Assembly: GCA_019637155.1 (NCBI GenBank)
Contig: JAHBWE010000015.1
Coordinates: 248,001 to 312,000, forward strand
Length of the DNA stretch: 64,000 nt
Direction: 5' to 3'
DNA from: Labilithrix sp.
GTDB taxonomy: Bacteria; Myxococcota_A; Polyangia; Polyangiales; Polyangiaceae
Both the position numbers and the translations under genes were made by a program. Under the pieces are notes generated by a model. That model searched no databases, was not told where the DNA came from, and was given only the letters and a program-made list of their open reading frames with translations. This document shows, piece by piece, positions 24,858 to 32,456 of this stretch. The stretch's first letter is position 1. The number at the start of each line of letters is the position of its first letter.

Positions 24858-26144
24858 ATGTCTCGTCCGAAGTCTTCGGGCGAAGCTCACGCTTCGTCCA
24901 TTCGTCGCGCCGTCATCGTCGCCGCGCACACCCACCAGCGCTCGCTCACCGAGCTCGCGTCGCTCCTCGCCGGCCTCGGCGTCGAGGTGCTCACCACGTT
25001 CGTGCAGGCGCGCGATCGCTCGTCGTCGTACCTCGGCGCGGGCAAGCTCCGCGAGGTCGCCGCCGTCACCGGCGGACCCGGCGTCCTCCTTCGCGGGCCC
25101 GACGCGCCCCCGCCGCCCGCGGACGGCGACCTCGCCGTCGTCGCCGACGACGAGCTCACGCCGGCGGAGCATCGCAACCTGTCGGCCGCGCTCGGCGCGC
25201 CGGTCCTCGATCGGACCGAGGTGATCCTCCAGGTCTTCGAGACGCGGGCGCGCACGATCGAGGCGAAGCTCGCGATCGAGCTCGCGTGGCTCGAGCACCG
25301 GCTGCCGCGCGTGCGCGACGATCGCTCGCTCGGCGATCGCGAAGGCGGCGGCGGGAGGGCCGCGCGCGGCAACAGCAACGTCGAGCTCGCGAAGCAGCGG
25401 CTCCGCGACCGCATCGCCGCGGTGCGCGCGGAGCTCGGTGCGATCGCCGCGCGGGAGCGGCCGCGGCGCGACGGCGCCTTCCGCGTCACGCTCGTGGGCT
25501 ACACGAACGCGGGGAAGTCCTCGCTCATGCGCGCGCTCACCGGCGCGGACGTGCTCGTCGAGGACAAGCTCTTCGCCACCCTCGGCACGACCGTGCGCGC
25601 GCTCGCGCCGCCGGCGGCGCCGCCCGTCGTCGTCGCCGACACGGTCGGCTTCCTCCATCGCCTGCCGCACGCGCTCCTCGCGTCCTTCCGCTCCACGCTC
25701 GCGGAGGCGCGCGAGGCGGACCTCCTGCTCCTCGTCGCCGACGCGTCCGATCCGGAGGTCCGCGCGCAGCTCGCGACGACGTCGCGCACGCTGGAAGACG
25801 TGGGCGCGGGCGCGATCCCGTCGCTCGTCCTGCTGAACAAGATCGACCGCGTCGACGCAGAGGCGCGCGAGGCGTTGACGACTGCGCTCCCCGCCGCGCT
25901 GCCGCTCAGCGCCTTTCGCCCCGAGGACGTCGCCGCGCTCCGCTCCCGCGTCGCGGCGCTCGCGAAGGCGGGCCACCGCACCGCGACGTTCGAGGTCCCC
26001 TACGACCGGCTCGGCGCGGTGGCGCCGCTCCGCGAGCACCTCGACGTCGTCGAGGAGCGCTTCGGCGAGCACGTCACCATGACCGTGCGCGCGCGGGAGC
26101 CGGTCCTCGCCACGCTCGCGGCGCGCATCCGCGCTCCAGATTGA
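24858..26144 (+). CDS. hflX: ribosome-splitting GTPase HflX
   Basis: 428 residues. An N-terminal HflX subdomain (RRAVIVAAHTHQ, AGKLREV, DELTPAEHRNLSAALG, DRTEVILQVF) precedes a long helical region with the conserved ARTIEAKLAIELAWLEH. The G domain has GYTNAGKSS (G1), DTVGFLHRLPH (G3) and NKID (G4). HflX binds the 50S subunit and splits stalled 70S ribosomes, and some homologues give macrolide and lincosamide resistance. A strong GGAGG (24847-24851) lies 6 bp before the ATG. The upstream RLR leader ORF suggests antibiotic-responsive control. It converges on parE with a 5-bp gap. Confidence 0.95.
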   Translation: MSRPKSSGEAHASSIRRAVIVAAHTHQRSLTELASLLAGLGVEVLTTFVQARDRSSSYLGAGKLREVAAVTGGPGVLLRGPDAPPPPADGDLAVVADDELTPAEHRNLSAALGAPVLDRTEVILQVFETRARTIEAKLAIELAWLEHRLPRVRDDRSLGDREGGGGRAARGNSNVELAKQRLRDRIAAVRAELGAIAARERPRRDGAFRVTLVGYTNAGKSSLMRALTGADVLVEDKLFATLGTTVRALAPPAAPPVVVADTVGFLHRLPHALLASFRSTLAEAREADLLLLVADASDPEVRAQLATTSRTLEDVGAGAIPSLVLLNKIDRVDAEAREALTTALPAALPLSAFRPEDVAALRSRVAALAKAGHRTATFEVPYDRLGAVAPLREHLDVVEERFGEHVTMTVRAREPVLATLAARIRAPD

Positions 26145-26149
26145 GCGGG

Positions 26150-28057
26150 TCAGACGTCGATCGCGGCGGCGTCCTGTGCGTGCTCCATGATGAAGTTGAA
26201 GCGCGCGCTCGGGTCCTTGCCCATCAGGTCGTTGATGACGCGATCGGTCTGGAGCGCGTCGGCGATGTCGACGCGGAGGAGGCGGCGGCTCTTCGGCGAG
26301 AGCGTGGTGTCCCAGAGCACCTTCGGCATCATCTCGCCGAGGCCCTTGAAGCGGGTGATGTCGGCCTTGCTCTCGTCCTTGCCGCTCGCCTTCAAGATGC
26401 GCGCCTTGTCCGCGTCGTCCGCCGCCCAGTGCGTCTCCTTGCCGATGTCGATGCGGTAGAGCGGCGGCAGCGCGACGAACACCTTCCCACCCTTCAGGAG
26501 CTCCGGCATGTGGCGGTAGAAGAACGTGAGGAGCAACGTCGAGATGTGGTGCCCGTCCGAGTCCGCGTCGGCGAGGACGATGACGCGCGCGTAGCGGAGC
26601 TTCTCGAGCGCGAAGTCCTTCCCCACTCCGCAGCCGAGCGCGACGACGAGGTCGGCGAGCTCCTTGTTCTCGAGCACCTTCGCGAGCGCCACCGACTCCG
26701 TGTTCAGCACCTTGCCGCGGAGCGGGAGCACGGCTTGGTGCTCGCGGTCGCGCCCCTGCTTCGCGGAGCCGCCGGCGGAGTCGCCCTCGACGATGAAGAG
26801 CTCCGTCTCCTCGCGCTTGTTCGAGGTGCAGTCGGAGAGCTTGCCCGGGAGCGTGAGGCGGCCGCTCGTCGCCGTCTTGCGCGAGATCGCGGCCGACGCG
26901 GCGCGGGAGGCCTCGCGCGCGCGCGCCGCGAGCACGATCCGCGCGACGATGCCCTCCGCGACGGAGCGGTTCGAGTTGAGCCACTGCTCGAGCGCGGGGC
27001 GGACCGCGGCGTCGACGTAGGACTGCACCTCCGGGTTGTTGAGGCGGTCCTTGGTCTGGCCCTGGAACTGCGGCTCCGCGATGTAGACCGAGAGGATCCC
27101 GGTGAAGCCCTCGCGGATGTCGTCGCTCGTGATCGAGACGCCGCGCGGGGCGAGGTTGTGCGTCTCGACGTAGTTGCGGACCGCCTTGCCGACCGCGCTC
27201 CGGAGGCCGATCTCGTGCGTGCCGCCGTCGCGGGTGGGGATGCCGTTCACGTACGAGCGGACGTGCTCGTCGGTCGCCTCCGTCCACTGGAAGGCCATCT
27301 CGACCTTCGCGCCGTTCTCCTTCACGAGCGTGAACGGCGCCTCGTGGATCGCCTTCTGGCCGCGCTCGCCGATGACCTTCTTGAGGTAGTCGACGATGCC
27401 TTGATCGTGCTTGAACGTCTCGTCGGTGCCGTGCGCCTCGTCGATGAAGCGGACCTTCACCCCGCGGTGGAGGAAGCTCGCGATCTCGAGGCGGTCGCGG
27501 ATCGTCTGCGGATCGAACTCGGTCTTCGGGAAGATGGTCGGGTCCGGCTGGAAGTACACCGTCGTCCCGGTCCCGCGCGCGGGACCGACCTTCTTCAACG
27601 GCCCCTGCGCGACGCCGCGCTTGAACTCGATCTGGTGCTCGGCTCCCCCGCGTTTGACCTTAACAATGACTTTGGTGGAAAGCGCGTTGACGACGGAAGC
27701 CCCGACTCCGTGGAGGCCGCCCGACGTCTTGTAGTTGCCGCCCTCGAACTTCCCGCCCGCGTGGAGGGTCGTGTAGACGATCTCGAGCGCGGTCTTCTTG
27801 TGCTTCGGGTGCTTGTCGATCGGGATGCCGCGCCCGTTGTCGGAGACGGTGATGCTCGCGCCGTCCTTGTGGAGCGTGACCGTGATCTCGCTCGCGTGGC
27901 CGTTCATCGCCTCGTCGACGGAGTTGTCGACGATCTCCCAGACCAGGTGGTGGAGGCCGGCGCTCCCGACCCCGCCGATGTACATGCCCGGCCGCTTGCG
28001 GACCGGATCGAGGCCTTCGAGGACCTGGATGTCTTTTGCGGTGTACTCGGTCGCCAT
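26150..28057 (-). CDS. parE: DNA topoisomerase IV subunit B (GyrB/ParE type)
   Basis: 635 residues, the ParE length rather than the longer GyrB. The GHKL ATPase domain has EIVDNSVDEA, DNGRGIP and GGLHGVGASVVNALS, and the TOPRIM domain has EGDSAGGSAKQGRDR and DADSDGHHI. The C-terminus ends with the RFKGLGEM region. With ParC it decatenates daughter chromosomes. It lies immediately after parC, 5 bp away, so the pair is a normal parCE operon. A separate gyrA is about 8 kb further on. GyrB itself is not in the window. Confidence 0.93.
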   Translation of the reverse strand: MATEYTAKDIQVLEGLDPVRKRPGMYIGGVGSAGLHHLVWEIVDNSVDEAMNGHASEITVTLHKDGASITVSDNGRGIPIDKHPKHKKTALEIVYTTLHAGGKFEGGNYKTSGGLHGVGASVVNALSTKVIVKVKRGGAEHQIEFKRGVAQGPLKKVGPARGTGTTVYFQPDPTIFPKTEFDPQTIRDRLEIASFLHRGVKVRFIDEAHGTDETFKHDQGIVDYLKKVIGERGQKAIHEAPFTLVKENGAKVEMAFQWTEATDEHVRSYVNGIPTRDGGTHEIGLRSAVGKAVRNYVETHNLAPRGVSITSDDIREGFTGILSVYIAEPQFQGQTKDRLNNPEVQSYVDAAVRPALEQWLNSNRSVAEGIVARIVLAARAREASRAASAAISRKTATSGRLTLPGKLSDCTSNKREETELFIVEGDSAGGSAKQGRDREHQAVLPLRGKVLNTESVALAKVLENKELADLVVALGCGVGKDFALEKLRYARVIVLADADSDGHHISTLLLTFFYRHMPELLKGGKVFVALPPLYRIDIGKETHWAADDADKARILKASGKDESKADITRFKGLGEMMPKVLWDTTLSPKSRRLLRVDIADALQTDRVINDLMGKDPSARFNFIMEHAQDAAAIDV

Positions 28058-28062
28058 GCTGC

Positions 28063-30498
28063 TTACTTCCCGTCTCCGAGGGGCTCCGGCGCCGCGGGCG
28101 GCTCCAGCACGACCTCGGTGAATGCTCCGCGCGAGATGACCTCACGGCCCTTCCCGCCACGGCTCGTCTTCTCGTAGCGCGCGGTGTTGATGCGCTGCTC
28201 GCCGCCGAGGCTCGACTTCACGATCAAGGTGTCGCGATCGTCCTTCGCCGCCTTGATCGCGAGGAGCGCGTCGTCCTTCTCGAGCTTCATGAGGAGCACG
28301 CCCTTGCCCGCGCCGGTGAGGTACTTCACCTCCTCGACCTTGCAGAGGAGCGCGCGGCGCTTCTTCGAGACGGCGATCACGGTCTCGTCGCCCCGCACCG
28401 TGCCGACGCCGACGATCGTGGCGCCGTCGGAGGTGCGCGCGTAGCGGCGGCCGCTCCGCGTGCTCGGCTCCGCGAACGCCTCGAGCCCGAACGTGAGCGC
28501 GTTGCCGTCGGACGACGCCGCGAGCGCGAACGTCTCCGGGTAGTGGTCCTCGTCGCCGGCGAGCGAGCCGGTGACGCGCTTGTCGAGCGAGGCGAGCGCG
28601 ATGATCGCCTCGCCGTCCTTCATCTTGAAGAGCTTCTGGATCGGCTCGCCGTAGCCCGTGGTCGCGGGGACGTCCGCGATGCGCGCGGTGTACGCGGTGC
28701 CGAAGTTCGAGAAGAACACGACCGTCGCCTTCGTCGAGCCGGCGACGACGCCGAGCACGGCGTCGCCCTCGCGGAGGCGCGTCGCGGCCGGGTCCTTGAT
28801 CTCGCGCTGCCGCTTCACCCAGCCGTCGCGCGTGAGGAGGACGTGGTTGTCCTCCGCGACGATGAGCTCGTCCTCCGAGAACGTCCGCTCCTCGCCGATC
28901 TCCGCGATGACCGTGCGGCGCTTGCCGGCCTTGCCGAAGCCCTGCTGGAGGCCCTCGAGCTCGCCGCGGACGAGGCCCCAGATCCCCTTCGACCCCGCCT
29001 CCGCGAGGAGCTTCTTGATCTCGCCGCTCCGCTTCTTCTTCGCCTTCAGCTCGTCCTGGATGACGAGGATCTCGAGCTTCGCGAGGCGATAGATCTTCAG
29101 CTCGAGGATCGCGTCGGTCTGATCCTCGTCGAGCTTGTACTTCGCCATGATCTTCTTCGCGGCGTCGGCCTTGCCCTCCGACGCGCGGACGATCTTGAGG
29201 ATCGCGTCGAGCGCGTCGAAGACGGTCGCGAAGCCCTCGAGGATGTGCATCCGCTTCGCGAGCACGCGGAGCTCGTCCTCGAGGCGCTTGGTGACGACCT
29301 CGAGGCGGAAGTGGAGGAAGTGCCAGAGCATCGACCCGAGATCGAGGCGCTCGGGGCGGCCGACGTCCGGGTTCTCGGTCGGGACGAGGCAGGTGAGGTT
29401 GACCGCGAACGTCGTCTGGAGCGGCGTGTTCTTGTAGAGGTACGCGAGCACCTTCTGCTCGTCGGCCTCCTTCTTCAATTCGAGCTCGATCCGGACGTCG
29501 TCGGTCGACACGTCCTTCACGTCGAGGAGGAGCGGCATCTTGCGCTGGAGCACGACCTCCGCGATGCGCTCGACGAGCACGGTCTTGTTCACGGCGTAGG
29601 GGATGCTCGTGACTACGATCGTCTTCGACGCGCGCCCCTCGTCGCCCTTCTCCCACGTCGCGCGGACCTTGAGCGAGCCCTGGCCCGTCTCGTAGACCTG
29701 CTTGATCTCCTCGCTCGTGGAGACGATCTGCCCGCCGGTCGGGAAGTCGGGCCCCTTGATCGTGCGCGACAGCTCGCGCGCGGAGAGCTTCTTGCCGTCG
29801 AGGAGCGCGTCGAGGAGGCGGATCGACGCGGCGCAGACCTCCTCCGGGTTGTGGGGCGGGATGTTCGTCGCCATGCCGACCGCGATGCCGGTCGCGCCGT
29901 TGACGAGGAGGTTCGGGAGCTTCGCCGGCAGGACGACGGGCTCGCTCTTCGTGCCGTCGTAGTTCGGGTGCCAGTGGACGGTGCCCTTGTCGAGGTCGGT
30001 GAGGAGCTCCGCGCTGATCGGCTGGAGGCGGCACTCCGTGTAGCGCATCGCGGCGGCGGGATCGCCGTCCATCGAGCCGAAGTTGCCGGACCCGTCGACG
30101 AGCGGCATCCGCATCGCGAAGGGCTGCGCCATGCGCACGAGCGCTTCGTAGATCGAGCTGTCGCCGTGCGGGTGGTAGCCGCCCATGACGTCGCCGACGA
30201 CGGTCGCGCACTTGCGGTGCTTCGCGTCCGCGGTCAGGTTCTTGTCCCACATCACGTAGAGGATGCGGCGCTGCACGGGCTTCAAGCCGTCGCGGACGTC
30301 GGGCAGCGCGCGGCTCGTGATGACGGAGAGCGCGTAGTTCAGGTACCGCGTCTGCGCGAGGTCGTGCAGCGCGGCGGGCAGCTCCGCGCCTTCACGCGAC
30401 GACGCGAAGAGATCGACGTCTCCACCTTTTCCACGCTTGCCTCGGCTCTTCTTCGGCGCCGGCTCCGCGCCCTTGCTGCTTTTCTTTTTGGCTGCCAC
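28063..30498 (-). CDS. parC: DNA topoisomerase IV subunit A
   Basis: 811 residues from the GTG at 30498 (GAGGG about 10 bp upstream); a GTG at 30519 is the alternative. A Lys-rich N-terminal tail of about 27 residues (AAKKKSSKG, KKSRGKRGKGG) precedes the breakage-reunion domain. The catalytic Tyr153 lies in AMRYTE. The quinolone-resistance region HPHGDSSIYE has Ser114 and Glu118, the sensitive-type residues. The C-terminal pinwheel has only a degenerate gyrase box (TSRGGKG), which supports ParC over GyrA, and it is paired with parE. Confidence 0.92.
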   Translation of the reverse strand: MAAKKKSSKGAEPAPKKSRGKRGKGGDVDLFASSREGAELPAALHDLAQTRYLNYALSVITSRALPDVRDGLKPVQRRILYVMWDKNLTADAKHRKCATVVGDVMGGYHPHGDSSIYEALVRMAQPFAMRMPLVDGSGNFGSMDGDPAAAMRYTECRLQPISAELLTDLDKGTVHWHPNYDGTKSEPVVLPAKLPNLLVNGATGIAVGMATNIPPHNPEEVCAASIRLLDALLDGKKLSARELSRTIKGPDFPTGGQIVSTSEEIKQVYETGQGSLKVRATWEKGDEGRASKTIVVTSIPYAVNKTVLVERIAEVVLQRKMPLLLDVKDVSTDDVRIELELKKEADEQKVLAYLYKNTPLQTTFAVNLTCLVPTENPDVGRPERLDLGSMLWHFLHFRLEVVTKRLEDELRVLAKRMHILEGFATVFDALDAILKIVRASEGKADAAKKIMAKYKLDEDQTDAILELKIYRLAKLEILVIQDELKAKKKRSGEIKKLLAEAGSKGIWGLVRGELEGLQQGFGKAGKRRTVIAEIGEERTFSEDELIVAEDNHVLLTRDGWVKRQREIKDPAATRLREGDAVLGVVAGSTKATVVFFSNFGTAYTARIADVPATTGYGEPIQKLFKMKDGEAIIALASLDKRVTGSLAGDEDHYPETFALAASSDGNALTFGLEAFAEPSTRSGRRYARTSDGATIVGVGTVRGDETVIAVSKKRRALLCKVEEVKYLTGAGKGVLLMKLEKDDALLAIKAAKDDRDTLIVKSSLGGEQRINTARYEKTSRGGKGREVISRGAFTEVVLEPPAAPEPLGDGK

Positions 30499-30704
30499 CG
30501 TCGCCGGACCCTCACACAACCACTAAACAAGCGTCAAGTTTTGAGACGTACCGCAAGACTGGAACTTTGCGTCAGAGTTGTGCACGGAAGTCCGCGTCTC
30601 GATTGAGTTTCTCGGATTGAGCAACATGGCGCGGCGCGCCGTTGCGCGTCATACCGCGATCAAGGCCATGGCGTTCCGAGCAGCACGAGCGACTCTTCTT
30701 TTCT

Positions 30705-30806
30705 CGCGAGAGGGCTCTGCCCTCTCGCGCTCTCCCGCCGGGGGGTTCTCGCGCGAAGACGCGCTCGACGCCCCCGGACCCCCGGAGAGGGGTTGCCCCA
30801 AGGAGC
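30705..30806. repeat. hairpin-rich element of a second type
   Basis: Three strong hairpins in about 100 bp. CGCGAGAGGGC-tct-GCCCTCTCGCG (30705-30729) is an 11-bp perfect stem. CCGGGGG...CCCCCGG (738-744 with 771-777) encloses GCGCG-aaga-CGCGC. CCCC-ggaga-GGGG closes the element near 30779-30793. It is not seen elsewhere in the window, but its style matches interspersed palindromic units of large myxobacterial genomes. It sits upstream of a small acidic ORF and 220 bp from dispersed-repeat copy 2. Confidence 0.55.
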
Positions 30807-30859
30807 AGCCTTCCGTTCGCAGCCTCGATTCGGTCGGCGCCGTGAGCGTCCTTGGAGCG

Positions 30860-31009
30860 ATGGTCGAGCAGCGCCGCCGCTCGCAGCCACCGCCTCCTCC
30901 GCTCGATCTCGATCTCGACGACGACGACGACGACGAGGCCTCGCCGGACGAGAGTCAGAAACGCCCCATCGTCGAGAAGAAGTCGATCGGCTTCATCAAG
31001 ATCCGCTGA
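30860..31009 (+). CDS. small acidic protein, tentative
   Basis: 49 residues from the ATG at 30860: MVEQRRRSQPPPPPLDLD, then an Asp run, then KRPIVEKKSIGFIKIR. The frame remains open upstream to ATG 30626, which would add about 78 residues mostly encoded by the hairpin element, so the short version is preferred. No family is recognised. It overlaps the 3' end of the convergent methyltransferase reading frame by 14 bp. Only the composition and the plausible C-terminal strand (SIGFIKIR) argue for a real protein. Confidence 0.33.
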   Translation: MVEQRRRSQPPPPPLDLDLDDDDDDEASPDESQKRPIVEKKSIGFIKIR

Positions 31010-31865
31010 GGGGTGTGAGCGAGTGACGGGGCCCCAGAAGCGACCGCGCCAGCGGTTGCGAAGCAACCCGCGTCTTCGCGGGTCGTGTCTGGGGTGGGGG
31101 TGTCGGGGGCGAAGCCCCTGACGATGAAATCAGGCGGAGACCGGCGTCGTAGTCAGCGAGCGTGCGCAGCGCGCCGTGGCGCGTTTCCCAGGTGCCGTCG
31201 TCGAGGTCGCGCTGCACGGCGGTGACGACGCGGGTGACGACGGCGGGATCCGCGCGCGCGAAGCCTGAGGTCGCTGCGCGCGCCTCGGGGTCGAGCACGC
31301 GCTCGGGGTGCGCCCAGAAGGAGCCGAGGTGCCAGTCGATCGTGTCGCGGGGGATGGGTACGACCGAGACGTCGGCCCCGCCGAGGAGCGACACGACGCG
31401 GTCGATCGGCGGCATCGTGCGGGCGTCGAGCGCGCCGACCTCGGGGAAGTAGTCCTTCACGAGCCACATCTCGTTCGCGACGGCGGCGTCGTAGGTGAGG
31501 ATCACGACCGGCCCGCGCGCGACGCGACGGAGCTCGCGGATGCCGGCCTCCTGCTCCGCGTCCCAGTGGTGCACGGTGAGGATCGCCATCGCCGCGTCGA
31601 CGGAGCGATCGCGGAGCGGGAGCGCTCCCGCCGAGGCGCGGATCGCCGGGACGCGATCGGGTCCGCGCTGCGCCGCCATCGCGTCGCTCGGCTCGATCGC
31701 GAGGACGTACCGATCGGCCGGCTCGTACGACCCTGCCCCCGCGCCGACGTTCACGACCGTGCGCGCGTCGCCGAGCGCGGCGTGGATGAGCGCGGCGAGG
31801 CGTGGGTCCTCGCGCCGGGTGCGGGCGTAGCCGTGGCCGATCTTGTCGTAGCGGGTCGACGTCAT
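30996..31865 (-). CDS. class I SAM-dependent methyltransferase with repeat-derived C-terminus
   Basis: 289 residues from the ATG at 31865. The SAM-binding motif I is VVNVGAGAGSYEP, followed by LAIEPSDAMAAQR (acidic end of strand 2), GALPLRDRSVDAAMAILTVHHW (motif II/III) and ELRRVARGPVVIL. This is a type-11-like methyltransferase whose substrate is unknown. After about residue 245 (LADYDAGLRLI) the protein continues for ~40 residues entirely encoded by a dispersed repeat (31027-31126): GASPPTPPPQTR through RVASQPLARSLLGPR. The native stop was probably just before this insertion. It is divergent from the HD-domain gene. Confidence 0.85.
   Translation of the reverse strand: MTSTRYDKIGHGYARTRREDPRLAALIHAALGDARTVVNVGAGAGSYEPADRYVLAIEPSDAMAAQRGPDRVPAIRASAGALPLRDRSVDAAMAILTVHHWDAEQEAGIRELRRVARGPVVILTYDAAVANEMWLVKDYFPEVGALDARTMPPIDRVVSLLGGADVSVVPIPRDTIDWHLGSFWAHPERVLDPEARAATSGFARADPAVVTRVVTAVQRDLDDGTWETRHGALRTLADYDAGLRLISSSGASPPTPPPQTRPAKTRVASQPLARSLLGPRHSLTPLSGS
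31027..31126 (-). repeat. dispersed three-hairpin repeat, copy 2 (C-terminus of methyltransferase)
   Basis: About 100 bp with the same order of elements as copy 1: GGTTGC-gaa-GCAACC, a variable stem CCCGCG-tctt-CGCGGG, the conserved GTGTCTGGGGTGGGGGTGTC, and GTCGGGGGC-gaa-GCCCCTGAC. The middle hairpin differs in sequence and length from copy 1, yet both arms remain complementary. Minus-strand translation of both copies gives the shared peptide RVASQPLAR-LLGPR. Confidence 0.85.
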
Positions 31866-31892
31866 CGTCCCCTGGTCATAGGCTCGTTCGTG

Positions 31893-32447
31893 ATGCCGTC
31901 CATCCCGCTCGTGAAGTCCGCGTTCGACTGGGCCTCGATCTGGCACAAGGACCAGAAGCGGAAGTACCCCGACGTCGAGGTGCCGTACGTCAGCCACGTC
32001 GCCGGCGTCGCGGCGATCCTCTCGCGCCACGGGTTCGCGGAGGAGGTCGTCGCCGCGGGCGCGCTCCACGACGTGATGGAGGACTGCGGCGTCACCTTCG
32101 ACGTCCTGAAAGACAAATTCGGCGAAACCGTGGCGACCCTCGTGCGACACGCGAGCGAGGAGGACAAGTCGCTCTCGTGGGAGGAGCGGAAGAAGGCCTA
32201 CCTCGAGCACTTCGCGAAGAAGCCGTGGGAGGCGCAGGCGATCACGCTCGCGGACAAGATCGACAACTTCCAGTCGATCATCGTCTGCGCGCGCGTGTTC
32301 GGCGATCCGTGGAAGATGTTCAAGCGGGGGAAAGACGCGCAGATCGAGCGCTTCGCCGACCTCCGCGCGCGCGCCGAGGCCGCCAAGCCGGGGCACCCGC
32401 TCGTCACGGAGTACATCGAGACGTTGAGCGAAGTCGCCGCGGTGTGA
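31893..32447 (+). CDS. HD-domain alarmone-hydrolase-like protein (MESH1/SpoT-type)
   Basis: 184 residues from the ATG at 31893. The layout is the small single-domain HD hydrolase: FDWASIWHKDQKR at the start, then VPYVSHVAGVAAIL (first His), GALHDVMEDCG (HDxxED metal motif) and ITLADKIDN (late Asp). This matches the hydrolase half of RelA/SpoT, and stand-alone versions (MESH1/SAH) hydrolyse (p)ppGpp or related nucleotides. There is no synthetase, TGS or ACT domain. It overlaps nothing and is followed 9 bp later by an MFS transporter gene, with which it may be co-transcribed. Confidence 0.85.
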   Translation: MPSIPLVKSAFDWASIWHKDQKRKYPDVEVPYVSHVAGVAAILSRHGFAEEVVAAGALHDVMEDCGVTFDVLKDKFGETVATLVRHASEEDKSLSWEERKKAYLEHFAKKPWEAQAITLADKIDNFQSIIVCARVFGDPWKMFKRGKDAQIERFADLRARAEAAKPGHPLVTEYIETLSEVAAV

Positions 32448-32456
32448 GCGTGCGGC

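Noticed and set aside
28519..28640. Possibility that the 28063-30498 gene is gyrA and the 38640 gene is parC
   Set aside because: The full gyrase box QKRGGKG is in the 38640 gene and the 28063 gene has only a degenerate box and sits next to a ParE-sized subunit B.
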